The notes: generated from the sequence alone by a model not told the origin. Shown: positions 8,573 to 17,895, counted from the first letter of the stretch. The stretch is 20,680 bases of DNA from Temnopleurus reevesii (GCA_036244855.1 BQKZ01010372.1:1-20680), one strand, 5' to 3'. Made by a program: numbers and translations.

Positions 8573-11500
8573 CTGAACCATACAGGAAGAGACAATTCAA
8601 ATAAGGGGTTAGCTCTTGTTTCATGTCTTTTTCTCGTTATTTATTCATCTATTTGCACTTTAGATGTCTTCTTTCTTCATTTAATAAGACTTTTTGATGA
8701 ATTCTCAAACAAATAAAACTGAAAATGAAGAAAGTTAGAAGGATTTTTAAACGACTCATTCAGCACACAAGCTACATAATAACCAAAATAAAAAAGGAAG
8801 CTTATCGCCAAACGTGGTTATGTTGAAGCAGCATCCGGGTAATATAGATATCAAAAAATTTGAATCAGTTATAAAGTTGAAAGATACATATTACAGGGAT
8901 ACCAGTTGGAATTGATAAGAGAGCCTGCAAATCAAGTAGAATGCAATATTTTGTACACAACCTATGACTTGAAAATACATGTCCAGAATTCAGGCTTTTG
9001 CGGGGAACCTGGTATCCCTAACATTAATGGTAAGATGGTTGTCTATAGAGCATTTGGTGCACTACACACCATGGAGCAACATACTGTATGGAAAAGCAAG
9101 TGACACCTTGTATAAAATGCAACAATTTCAATTTGCATTGACACAATTTTGGAGAGAAAATGAACGCAAGTGCAGTTAAAACTCTCTTACCATGATACAT
9201 TGGAAACGATTCAGTCAGATAACAGGGACTCTATCTGTTGTCATGTGGAGTTTGAATAATGCATGTCATTATCATGAACATTATTTGTTTTCCAATTGCA
9301 AAATTGTTAAAATGCTTTAAAAAAATTGTTCCCAGTAATTATTTGGCTAAAAAGGACAAAAGCAAAGCAAGTGTGAATCCCAATCATAGAAGAACGGGAA
9401 TAACAGGTGGCCCAGATAATAAAGATATGACCAACCTTGTAGTTGCGTTCTGGAACTTGGTCCATCCCATAGAGGGCGCCCCACCAGCATCCAGCCATCA
9501 CCCCGGTTGAGTCGTTATCACCTCCATGAAGCATTCCTCTCAGACACAGCTCCTCCCAGTTTGTTCCACAGCCAAGCAGGGCATCGTAGCTATGAAAAGA
9601 GAGGAAAGGAGAAGATGATGAAATACAACTCATATCTGTCGTCATTCCAGCATACAGACGTCACTTCGATAGAGTTGTTATCACCCCAGTGGAGTATCCC
9701 TCTAAGACACAGCTCCTCCTATTTCATCCCACAGCAAAGCAGGACATCGTAGCTAAAGTATTCCAAGACAATCAAAAGAGGAAGATATTTCAGTAAGCAT
9801 ATCACTATTTTTTGTACAAGGATGCCCTCTACATAACATTCTCCATTGAGGTGAACACCTATTTTTTTTCTTGCTTGTCAGCCCAACTCGGCCCCCTTGA
9901 GGTACAAAATTGCTTGTCAGTTGTCAGTCCAGCTCATCCCCGGGGGTGCCACATTTGCTGAGAGGGGCACTGACAGTCGAGCCCCCCCCCCACCCCGGTA
10001 TCAAAATCCTGGGTGTGCACATGTTGATAAAGTCTCTCAGTCCAGTACACATCCTGAAAAGTACAACCATTTTGATATGATTAGAAAGTGATCCCTCACC
10101 TATTTTGTTATGAAAACATGATCTTTCAATTGGGAAAAACAACACAGATCACATACTATATAATCACAAATGCAAATAAACTCACGCAATCATTGGTGCG
10201 TCATGGCCACTAGAACCTCCCCATCCTCTGAAGCTCACGCTTTTATAAAACGCATCCCTCTCTTTGACGCCATATTCTTCCGGGAATCGTGCTTCTGTCG
10301 CATCCTCCCCGTCAATGCCCCTCTCTTTCAAGTACGCAGTCCACTTGTCTGTGAAGTACGGCCATTGCGATTTGTTCTCCTTCACGTCGCGTCCGACCGA
10401 TTTGATGTACTCTAGGACGGTGGGGAGCTCTGCAACGAGTCTGCGACCCCACGCCACGATGGGTACGCCCTGGATTGCGTACGATGTGAAGAGGGCAGTG
10501 GCAAATGATCCAAGGTAGCCGGTTGGACAGTTATGGGTCATGCGTCCTGATTCAACGCTGACCGCTATGAGGTCCTGGAGTTGGTCTGGTCGAGGGAAGC
10601 GCAGACCGATGCACATCGATCTCATCGCTGCCCCACATCCACCTCCTCTATAAAAATGAGAAAAATAAAACAAGTCAAACCACAGTTAATTTTTAAGAAA
10701 TCAATAAATAACTGAAAAAGATGGTTGTACCAAACATAACATATTAGACACACTCTTTGGTCATATTAATTTACATGCTTCCTTCTGATTTTGACATCCT
10801 TTTAACTCAATGTTGAAATAGAAGGAAAAGTGCTACCTAATTTTTCTTTTTGCGGATCTGGACAAGCTTCTGTTTGATCTAAATGACATTAAGTGCTACA
10901 TAATGATTGTACATAAAGGAGGAATGGGTGGATGGAATGTAAACATACACAAGAGAAATATTAAAATAATAATTATTTTTTTTTTGGGGGGGGGGGCGGT
11001 AGTGTCAATAGCTCCCTGCCTCTTGTCTTCTGATATAATCTTAACTGTCACTTATAAATTCTAATGTATTATGCGAATAAATATAAAATCTAATGCCCTA
11101 CAACGTGTTCCTATACTTTTTAAAATCAGTGAAAATTTTCAAATCTTTGAGAATCATAAAACTTGCTCACCTATTATTGTATGGTCTGATGTAGCCTTGG
11201 GGCTTGGCCAGGTTGAAACCATGGATGTTCATCGTGGTTGTACCACCTAAAAAATGGAGAAAAAAAAGAAAAAAAAGAAAGACATGCATTAAAGTAGACT
11301 GGCATAGAACTTAAAAATGTGCGTAAATTACGAAAATTATACCTCATTAAATCAAGGAAGTATTATAGAATCCATTTAAAGTTGTTTAAAACCATTTTGA
11401 AATGCAAAAAAAGAGATAAACGCCTTTTAGCACACTTATATACACTGCTGCGAGAATGAACCACCGTAAAAATTCATTTTGACCCCCCGCGGAGAAAATA

Positions 11501-14500
11501 CGTCATTGTATTGCATGCTACTTTTCAGAGCCCGGATGCGCGGCGTCTGCTGAGCATGCAAAGCTCAATTTTGCACACGTATTCTATGCACGTAGCTACA
11601 TCGAACGCTTTCTCATATCCAGCTCTATCAATTGCATCGTGAAAGTACAAAATGGCAGAGAATGATTTTGAAGACCTTATATTGTTATGGAATGTGATTC
11701 GGAGGAAGAACAGTATGAACCAAGTACTGACACGGACAGCGAGATTAATCATGGCAAAATCGGGGAATATGATGAAAATGCAGAGGAAAGCGACGACGAT
11801 GCAGCTGTTCATCAATTGCCATACCAAGAAAAGCCTAGACCCGCATAGAAATTTAAAAGATGCAAAAACCAATCATATTATACCTCATTAAATGGGGGAA
11901 GAGTCCTAGATTCCATCTAAAGCATTTTTGAATCCATATATAAATTCACAAAGGCGACAGGGCACTTTGAAAGACACATATTTAGTTGTTTATAGTCAAG
12001 TGATTGGGGACGTTCGTCCTTCTCACTATGCGATGTGACGTATTGATCAGCATTTCACTGCACAGCGGTTTGCATTCAGTTAGTGCAATACAACACACAC
12101 AAGCAGACAGTTCTTCTGACAAAATGATCCACAATTCTTCAAGCCAAAACACCAAGGATATGATTTTGGAATGTAGTTCAATTTCGGACGATTACTGTGA
12201 AGATTCTTACATTGGCAGCGATATAGGTCTTGAGCAAAATCAGAGAATACTGCAGCTGATTTTATACGGAGCGGAGCGCACGAGCAGCTGCCACGAGCCT
12301 TCTTCGATCCACCACCCGGCCAGAGACCCCAGCACACCGGGGTCTGCGGGGTGTGGATCGGCCGGGAGAGAGTGATGAAATACTGCGACTGGCATTTTCT
12401 TTTTCAAAGTACATCTGAATGTGTAGGAATTGTTATACAAGTAATATATTTTGAATGTCTCTGAATCAGGAAAAGGGTAGCTTATTCATTACTTGCATGA
12501 ACTCAAGAGAATTGAACAGCTTTGAAAATGTTTACCCGACTTTGAGTTCATTTTGCCAGTGCGCGCTGGCAGTGAATTGTCACTGCAAGGGGAAAACATG
12601 AATAGTGACCCTGCGTCCGACTGCTAGAGTAATATAAGTTGTTAGTTTTTAACAAAATGTTTCACTGTTTTCATTAATAGACGAATAGTAATCATGGTAA
12701 TTTAGTGATGATTCAGTCCTAGTTCAATATTAAATCTAATACATGTATACCTGAATTGAGATTGACTCAATTGATAGTTCGCGTTCACATAGTCATAAAC
12801 GCAACTGGATCTGCTCAACAGGATGGTAATCACACATTGCAATGTGTACGGCTAGTTTTCTGATGATCAAAAAAGGGGGAAAACGTTTTATCTGTCAAAT
12901 ATAATTTCCATTTTAAAACAGAATATCACAGTGCTCGGATTTTACTAAACTTTTCTGATTATTGGGGTGGAACAAGCAAAGAATATGCAAGATTTAATAC
13001 ACAACAAGTCCATATAAGCTTTATGGCTGCGGTACACGCAGCTAGCTAATGCAATACGATGACGTCACGATCACGGCATTTCTCCAATTGGCTCGTTGGT
13101 AGCTGCAGCGGGGCAGCACTTTCAACGAGAGATGGCGCCATTCTATGCGGGAATACTTTAAGAGTTATTGTGATCCCTACCTTTATCAATATATAAAATA
13201 AAATCTAAAACCCTGTTTCCCCTATTAGGCAAAAAATAATTGTTTGGATGCCCAAGATTCCCTAAAATAGCTTTGATCAGTTGAAAGGATTTTTTTGTAA
13301 TTTTTGGAACAGACTTCATAGAGAAAAATAAGACTTGGAATGAAGCAAAAAGCCCTATGACATTTGGAAATTCCTTTTCAGGTTTTATTTCACATGTTTA
13401 CTTTAGTTTTATTGAAATTCATGGTGATTTTCTATATTTTTTTATTTGAGTGAAAGACAAATTTGTAGAGACGGATTAAAGATTATTCATCAAATGCTGT
13501 ATTCATTAAGTTGAGAAAATGCTTAAAACATCATCAATAAAAATAATTGTTTCCAAAGAAAATAACTCACGCTTCCATAAGTCAGAAATCTTTTGGCAAT
13601 ATCGCATTATAATCTGCCTCAAATTAATTCAATACAGCCTGTTTCATTATTGCTAGAGACAGACAGCCACGCGCGTTGACTGGCACACAAAATATACGCA
13701 CTTACAGCGATAAGAAAGAATGGTGGATACCGATCGCACAATGAGGCCATTCTTTTGTTTATCAATACAGTGGAAACTTGGTATAATGAGGTGCTTAGGG
13801 CCATCAAAAATACCTTGTAATAGCAGGGTTTAAAACAATAAGTTTTTAAAGAGTTTTTACCAGATTTGGACCTCTTTATATCAGGAATTTTGTTACATCA
13901 GATCTCTTTATACTGAGTTTCCACTGTATGGGAATATTTACCTGGTGCCCTGCCTTTCATGTCCAGTGCGCCTTTCCTGTACTCCGCAGCAAATTCTAGG
14001 TATAGCTTATCACCAATGGGCTTCCCACTGAGAAGAGCTATATGTAAAAAGGAAAAAAAGACAGAATACAGTCCAACCTGATCATAAAATGCACTGATAA
14101 AATGAGATCTTGTTATAACAAGGTAGTTTTCCTGGTTCCATCTTGTTATATCTTATTGTATTTTGGCCCTGATATAACAAGGTTTGCGATGTAAAGAGAG
14201 AATTTCTCTGGTCCCATGGACCCCGTTATAACGAGGTTTGACTGTACTACAAATACATAAAGAGAACTGCTGAAACTGCTTATCAAATAATGGAGAGCTG
14301 TAGAGTTTGTGTGTTAACTTCATTTCCTTGTCATTTTGCTTATGATTAAGATTCTCTTAAAATTGAACACTCAAGATCTCTATGACTTCAGAATACAATA
14401 AACTCATAATCAGAGGCTAATACCTTTTTAAAGGTCGAGTAAAGTTTAAAACTGCTGAATCTATCGTCAAAGCAACAGAGCAATTTTTCGTGAAATAGAC

Positions 14501-15787
14501 TTCAAATCCAGTTCTTGTATCTCTAATCTGAACAGGACATAACTGGCCTTGCCAATCTTCTTTGGAAACTGGTTTAGTAGAAGCTATTCTGAAAACTGAA
14601 TCTGAACACGGTACCTTCTTACCTCTTGCAGTTGCTAGATGTAACACTGTGTCATCACTAACAGGCCAATTGGGTACTGCAAAGATAAAGAGAAAAAAAA
14701 TTACAATTGTTGCAGATGAACATATTTCATGAACAAAACAAGGATCGAGTTAACTCATTGGCTACAGGGACTGGGCTGTCCCTACACAAAGTCAATGGGA
14801 AATATCATAATTCAGTAGTCAATGGGTAAAATTTATTTTCCAATCATTTATTTTTTATTCTGTTTAGGTGAACAGTTTGAATTTTAGCAAATACTACAGT
14901 TCCTTTAATTTAAGCTCCTAATCTATTTTTATCTAAACTCCATATTAATCTGTGTCTTTGGAGTGAAGTAAATCATTTATAGACTTAGATGGTAAACAAA
15001 AAATCCTTGGTTAACATTCAATTGATGGACCCTCTGAAATTGTCCTAACCTGTTTTTTTTTTGTTAACCTTTAATACACATAAACCAATCAACAGAAATG
15101 TACAAATATGGAATTAAAGAATTTCTCTTCACATTTATACTGGCATCATTTGGCCCCAAAATCATTATTTTCCAATACATACATGTAGGTAGATTAGCCA
15201 TCTATTTCTTCGCAGTTATATGATTTGAGGGGATTTCTAAAGTCGCGACGAGTTAGAGGCTCAAGATTTTGGTCGTATTTTTCATAAAACATAGTCAAAG
15301 CTAAAAATACAAATAAAAATATTTTTCCAAACAATCTACACAATTTGTAATAAAAACATTGTTCTTGGAAAGCTAACATTGTTTTTTTTTCAAGCCCTAA
15401 TTGCTAGTCCATCAGGTTTTGTAGAGATATCATTTCTTTTATGTTTGCAATCATACCTTTGGGTAATTCCTGAAAAGTAAATTCCCAATCTGAAAATAGC
15501 CAGAGTTATTGTCCTTTGCTTTTCAGACATCTCCCAGAAGATTCTATAAAAATACTTCTGAAAAAATAAACAATTCTCATGTCTCTTGTGGATGTATTGT
15601 AAATTTCTCAATACTCACATTTGATATGAAGCTTGTGTATGCCTCCAAATTTCTTCAGCTCTTTGTGGATATCTGCGCCAACGAAGTTGAACTCCCATTT
15701 TCCTGACCTATAGCCCATAGCATCGCCCACACCACTGAGAACCATGGCCGCCCTGTATCTCGACAACATATCCACCTCTTGCGCCAT
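8465..15787 (-). CDS. ADPRH: ADP-ribosylarginine hydrolase (ARH1), complete gene, seven coding exons
   Basis: The enzyme removes ADP-ribose from arginine side chains of proteins, reversing mono-ADP-ribosylation, with Mg2+ in the active site; vertebrate ARH1 is cytosolic. Joining 15787-15619, 14676-14623, 14037-13942, 11246-11171, 10647-10186, 9589-9436 and 8572-8465 gives 372 residues; human ARH1 has about 357. All six junctions are GT-AG and in phase. Landmarks are GVGDAMGY (20-26), GKWEF (29-33), the metal-binding SDDT (63-66), GRAPGG (103-108), [12 protein letters not shown] (133-144), SGRMTH and PTGYLG near 165-177, [14 protein letters not shown] (273-286), and HGGDNDST (307-314) with D310/D312 and T314 placed as Mg ligands, then AGCWWG. 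SDDT and HGGDxDST argue for an active enzyme rather than the inactive ADPRHL1 type. The gene faces the TMED6-like gene. Its first exon and exon 6 have degenerate neighbours. Confidence 0.95.
9436..9589 (-). CDS. ADPRH: ADPRH coding exon 6 (second metal-binding motif)
   Basis: It lies between the acceptor 'ttttcatag' and the donor 'gttggt', starts by completing the alanine of HDAPMIA and covers residues 286-337. It encodes [17 protein letters not shown] and [10 protein letters not shown], ending ERNYK in phase 0. HGGDNDST supplies the carboxylates that hold Mg2+ in ARH enzymes. The donor is weaker than consensus but is the only one that fits the phase and family ending. Confidence 0.92.
9630..9752 (-). 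pseudogene. Decayed duplicate of ADPRH exon 6
   Basis: It lies just upstream of the true exon 6 in the gene's direction. After an acceptor-like TAG it reads YDVLLCCG, then an in-frame TAG, then [17 protein letters not shown], against [17 protein letters not shown] in the true exon. The glycine and second aspartate of the metal motif are changed and the later part no longer reads AGCWWG. It lacks a matching donor. This is a local exon duplication that has lost function. Confidence 0.85.
9760..10185. other. ADPRH intron 5, rest
   Basis: It contains C-rich runs (about 9981-9995) and a 'gcttgtcag(t)tgtcagtc' repetition near 9870-9930. No gene was recognised. Open frames on both strands here are short and Pro/Gly-biased. 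Confidence 0.5.
10186..10647 (-). CDS. ADPRH: ADPRH coding exon 5 (core of the hydrolase)
   Basis: At 462 bases this is the largest exon, between the acceptor 'tttttatag' and the donor 'gtgagt'. It encodes residues 132-286, [18 protein letters not shown] through [14 protein letters not shown] to [14 protein letters not shown]. These are the most conserved blocks of the ARH1 all-alpha fold, and the GWGGSSGHD segment lines the ADP-ribose pocket. Base composition is clearly more GC-rich than the surrounding introns, as expected for coding sequence. Confidence 0.96.
10648..11170. other. ADPRH intron 4, nothing recognised
   Basis: AT-rich intron with a T run followed by a G run at about 10978-10996. 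No open frame or repeat could be supported. Confidence 0.6.
11171..11246 (-). CDS. ADPRH: ADPRH coding exon 4
   Basis: A 76-base exon between the acceptor 'attttttag' and the donor 'gtgagc'. It encodes [20 protein letters not shown] and then RPYNN, residues 107-132, and leaves phase 2, which exon 5 completes to arginine. It follows the family's GRAPGG motif and corresponds to the substrate-proximal loop ahead of the GGCGAAMR block. Confidence 0.9.
11339..12240 (+). mobile_element. Possible transposon remnants: two related units with acidic open frames
   Basis: 'acctcattaaat' followed by 'aga(a)tccat(t/c)taaag' occurs at 11341 and 11881, so a diverged unit repeats. In unit 1, an ATG at 11652 opens [12 protein letters not shown]; after a one-base frame change the sequence reads [17 protein letters not shown] and stays acidic to a stop near 11848. 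Unit 2 has a looser acidic stretch ([15 protein letters not shown], near 12180). An acidic N-terminus of this kind is typical of piggyBac-like transposases, but no catalytic domain is present, so this remains a weak assignment. The units lie in ADPRH intron 3, opposite to its strand. Confidence 0.35.
12260..12375. other. GC-rich block in ADPRH intron 3
   Basis: About 115 bases are much richer in G and C than the AT-rich surroundings ('gaccccagcacaccggggtc' contains a hairpin). It ends the 123-residue + strand open frame 12004-12375, which otherwise lacks family features. It may be a fragment of an inserted element. Confidence 0.4.
12376..13765. other. ADPRH intron 3, remainder
   Basis: AT-rich intron. 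A full CRE palindrome TGACGTCA is present at 13060-13067 inside a somewhat GC-richer patch (13020-13130). No gene-like frame was recognised. Confidence 0.5.
13768..13926. mobile_element. MITE with CAGTGGAAAC ends, pogo/Tigger-like, TA target site
   Basis: CAGTGGAAACTTGGTAT at the left and 'gagtttccactg' at the right are inverted, and both sides are flanked by TA. 'CAGTGGAAACTC..TATAA' ends duplicating TA are typical of Tc1/mariner-pogo derived MITEs. It lies right beside ADPRH exon 3. Confidence 0.75.
13942..14037 (-). CDS. ADPRH: ADPRH coding exon 3
   Basis: A 96-base exon between the acceptor 'tttacatatag' and the donor 'gtaaat'. It encodes [20 protein letters not shown], then [13 protein letters not shown], residues 75-107. 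The GRAPG ending is a family signature and phases fit on both sides. Confidence 0.93.
14069..14244. mobile_element. MITE with CAGTCCAACCT ends, second pogo/Tigger-like element
   Basis: 'cagtccaacctgatcataa' at the left is inverted as 'ttataacgaggtttgactg' at the right, again with TA on both outer sides. 'ttgttata(a)caagg' repeats inside. With the neighbouring element it brackets exon 3 within 150 bases. Confidence 0.75.
14623..14676 (-). CDS. ADPRH: ADPRH coding exon 2 (first metal-binding motif)
   Basis: A 54-base exon between the acceptor 'tatctttgcag' and the donor 'gtaaga'. It encodes [17 protein letters not shown], residues 57-75. SDDT provides the first pair of metal-binding aspartates. 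It is phase 1 at both ends. Confidence 0.93.
14680..15618. other. ADPRH intron 1, nothing recognised
   Basis: AT-rich intron with a T10 run near 15053. The open frames are short and lack any supporting feature. Confidence 0.6.
15619..15787 (-). CDS. ADPRH: ADPRH coding exon 1 (start of the protein)
   Basis: The start is ATG at 15787-15785, followed by [32 protein letters not shown] and on to IHKLHIK, 56 codons plus one base before the donor 'gtgagt'. No signal peptide is visible, as expected for a cytosolic enzyme. The exon extends upstream as 5'UTR to an acceptor-like 'gacatgcag' ending at 15840, so transcription should start further upstream. It is the only unit of the local repeat that continues past GDA into [10 protein letters not shown]. 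Confidence 0.94.
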
Positions 15788-15942
15788 CTTGTACTCACAG
15801 GGATGGCTCGATTGGGTCCCGATATTACTCTATTTGTGCCTGCATGTCAAAACAAGATTGAAAGTGTTGATTACTAGTACCACTCATCAATATAATCATC
15901 AATCTCACAAGAAATGCAATCAATATCCCATTGCTTTATTGT

Positions 15943-16063
15943 AGCATATCCCACGCCATTGAGGACCATGGCAGCCTTGTACCTTGACAACATATGCACC
16001 TCTTGCGCCATCTAAGCTCACAGTGATGGCTCAATTATGTCCCGATATTTCTCTTATTCGTGC
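15943..16063 (-). pseudogene. ADPRH exon-1 partial copy 1
   Basis: It has an acceptor CACAG before 16063 and ATG at 16011. It reads MAQEVHMLSRYKAAMVLNGV then GYA, with D6H, R12K, S18N and the GDA motif changed. It runs into AATAAA instead of exon 1. Confidence 0.85.
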
Positions 16064-16170
16064 CTGTGAAAACAAGATTGCAAGTGTTGATTATCACTCA
16101 TCAATATAATCATCAATCTATAACACCTATGATCACAAGAAATGTAATAAATATCCCATTGCTTTATTGT

Positions 16171-16290
16171 AGCATCGCTCACGCCACTGAGGACCATGGC
16201 CGCCTTGTATCTCGACAACATATCCACCTCTTGCGCCATCTAAGCTCACAATGATGGCTCGATTATGTCCCGATATTACTCTATTTGTGC
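16171..16290 (-). pseudogene. ADPRH exon-1 partial copy 2
   Basis: It reads [20 protein letters not shown] then SDA, with acceptor CACAG. After GDA-equivalent codons the frame continues for about 38 codons of non-homologous sequence. It has no donor at the exon-1 position. Confidence 0.85.
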
Positions 16291-16397
16291 CTGTGAAAAC
16301 AAGATTGAAAGTGTTGATTATCACTCATCAATATAATCATCAATCTGTAACACCTATGATCACAAGAAATGTAATAAATATCCCATTGCTTTATTGT

Positions 16398-16517
16398 AGC
16401 ATCGCCCACGCCACTGAGGACCATGGCCGCCCTGTATCTCGACAACATATCCACCTCTTGCGCCATCTAAGCTCACAATGATGGCTCGATTATGTCCCGA
16501 TATTACTATATTTGTGC
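16398..16517 (-). pseudogene. ADPRH exon-1 partial copy 3
   Basis: It encodes the same first 23 residues as the true exon ([20 protein letters not shown] then GDA). Its acceptor is TTTTTACAG. It is the best-preserved copy at protein level. Confidence 0.87.
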
Positions 16518-16636
16518 CTGTAAAAACAAGATTGAAGGTGCTGATTATCAGTACCACTCATCAACATATTATCATCAATCTGTAACACCTATGATCACAA
16601 GAAATGTAATCAATATCACAATGCTTTATTTTAGTT

Positions 16637-16758
16637 AGTATCACCCACGCCAATGAGGAGCATGGCCACCCTGTATCTTGACAGCATATGCACCTCTTGC
16701 GCCATCTTGTACTCACAGGGATGGCTTAATTATGCCCCAAAATTTCTCTTATTAGTGC
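16637..16758 (-). pseudogene. ADPRH exon-1 partial copy 4
   Basis: It reads MAQEVHMLSRYRVAMLLIGV then GDT. Acceptor and ATG are kept, but several substitutions fall in the conserved AAMVLSG stretch. Confidence 0.82.
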
Positions 16759-16871
16759 CTGTGAAAACAAGATTGAAAATGTTGATTACTAGTACCACTC
16801 ATCAATATAATCACCAATCTATAACACTAATGCTCACAAGAAATGTAATAAATATCACAATGCTTTATTTT

Positions 16872-16987
16872 AGCATCTCCCACGCCTCTGAGGAGCGTGG
16901 CTGCCTTGTAGTGTATCTTAACAGCATATACATTTCTTCTTGTGCGCTCTTGTACTCAGGAGGATGATGATTTATCTTTGTCTTTAC
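16872..16987 (-). pseudogene. ADPRH exon-1 partial copy 5, start codon lost
   Basis: The ATG is replaced ('gagcgcacaag' on the - strand) and small insertions break the frame. Nucleotide similarity to the other units is still evident, including the CACAG acceptor and AATAAA. Confidence 0.75.
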
Positions 16988-17010
16988 CTGTGAATACAAA
17001 TGTTTAAAAC

Positions 17011-17200
17011 CTGGGGCCAATTGCGTGGAATATTCTTAGCAATCCGCTTCATGCTAAGATGTTTTAACTTCTTGTACTACCCTCCTGGCATGGACGTTTT
17101 AACGTTAGCATCTATGTTAAGAAGTAGGTACAAGAAGCGAAGATGTCTCATCAAGCCGAGGATCGGGATAGCTCAGAACATTTCGTGCAATTGGCCCCAG
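17011..17200. mobile_element. MITE with CTGGGGCCAATTGC ends
   Basis: CTGGGGCCAATTGC (17011-17024) is exactly inverted at 17187-17200. The interior is also partly palindromic ('ttaacttcttgtac' and 'gtacaagaagcg'). The related segment near 18092 lacks this element, so that segment looks like an empty site. Confidence 0.8.
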
Positions 17201-17894
17201 AATCTCATTAATGTCATCACACCTCAGCATTTAAGATAAACTGAATTCGTGATTTAAAATACGGCAAGACTTCCATATGTACTCTCCACTATTTTGTTTA
17301 CATTGGAATTTTTGGATAACTATCACTATATCTGGACATTGCATGGAAAGTTGACTCAAGTCTCAACCCCATACAAAATTTATATAGTCATTGCTTTAAA
17401 CAATCTGTTGGAACTAATTTGGCAATTTCTGCCAATGAATTTAAGCCTGTACATGTGATATGAAATGTGCTAACTCACTGAAACTACTGTACCAACAGCA
17501 ACATGAAGCATCAGTGCAGTACCTCTCAAGCTCAATGGCCCGGCCGCCTGGCTGGCGACGCCTGGCGACGAGCCGCTGCTGTCGAAAGACTTCCGGGTTC
17601 GCTCTCGACTGAATTCCCACTCTAGAATTGAATCGAAGTTACGAGAAATTCCTTTACCTTAACTATCTTTTTTTCGTGGTATTAAAGGAGGTATTCCTCA
17701 AAATCTGTTTTCGTGCTATGTCCCTAGAAAGGCTAGATTGCGACATACCACGTCAAATTGTAGGCAAAAATAAACATGATGTAACCCAACACAGGGCCCT
17801 TGTAAACATCAGTCACGTGATCTCAAACAATCAGGTGACTATATACATGCACCGATGCATTCATGACGTATCTCTTTTTTTTTAGGGGGGGGGG
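17196..17894. repeat. Duplicated upstream segment, copy A
   Basis: Together with 18092-19901 this forms two versions of one region. Shared blocks are 'atctcatt.taat.tcatcaca' (17203 and 18098), 'tgttggaact' (about 17407 and 19420), the GC-rich promoter-like block, and 17799-17894, which is identical over 96 bases to 19803-19898. Copy A ends in ten Gs followed by an N at 17895. Confidence 0.85.
17523..17870 (-). promoter_or_regulatory. Putative ADPRH promoter and 5'UTR exon, copy A
   Basis: Read on the - strand, the order is a CRE-like TGACGTA site (17864-17870), an E-box TCACGTGA (17813-17820), an ETS-type CCCGGAAGT (17589-17597), a GC-rich block, and a donor-like GAG/GTACTG after 17523. Such an order suits a TATA-less housekeeping promoter with a short non-coding first exon that could splice to the 5'UTR acceptor of ADPRH exon 1. 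This is inference from motifs and position; the same motifs recur in copy B. Confidence 0.4.
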
Positions 17895-17895
17895 N
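17895..17895. other. Single undetermined base (assembly gap mark)
   Basis: The only N in the window follows a G10 run. The sequence jumps at this point from promoter-like DNA straight into the middle of an exon-1 array unit, which suggests a join between non-adjacent or allelic contigs. Confidence 0.9.

Larger units (their letters stand above)
15905..16995 (-). repeat. Tandem array of ADPRH exon-1 units, ~227-239 bp period
   Basis: The anchor 'tcacaagaaatg.aat' occurs at 15905, 16132, 16360, 16595 and 16834, giving spacings of 227, 228, 235 and 239 bases. Read on the - strand, each unit holds the intron end with an acceptor, about 50 bases of 5'UTR, the first 23 codons of ADPRH, then unrelated DNA beginning 'acaataaagc'. 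The junction after GDA is at the same place in every unit, so one truncated unit was amplified. Similarity falls with distance from the true exon, and the fifth unit is the most decayed. The five copies are listed separately. Confidence 0.93.

Noticed and set aside
9924..10145. 73-residue - strand open frame with Gly/Pro runs
   Set aside because: It lies in an ADPRH intron, depends on a poly-C run and has no homologous features.
12004..12375. 123-residue + strand open frame as a gene
   Set aside because: Composition changes abruptly to GC-rich at the end and no domain is recognisable; it was kept only as part of possible transposon debris.
16133..16557. Repeated 63-65 residue open frames containing [20 protein letters not shown]
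   Set aside because: They are another frame of the exon-1 array; the ADPRH frame explains the sequence.
15905..16995. CRISPR-like array, because of regular repeats
   Set aside because: The units are about 230 bp without short direct repeats and unique spacers, and the context is a eukaryotic gene.
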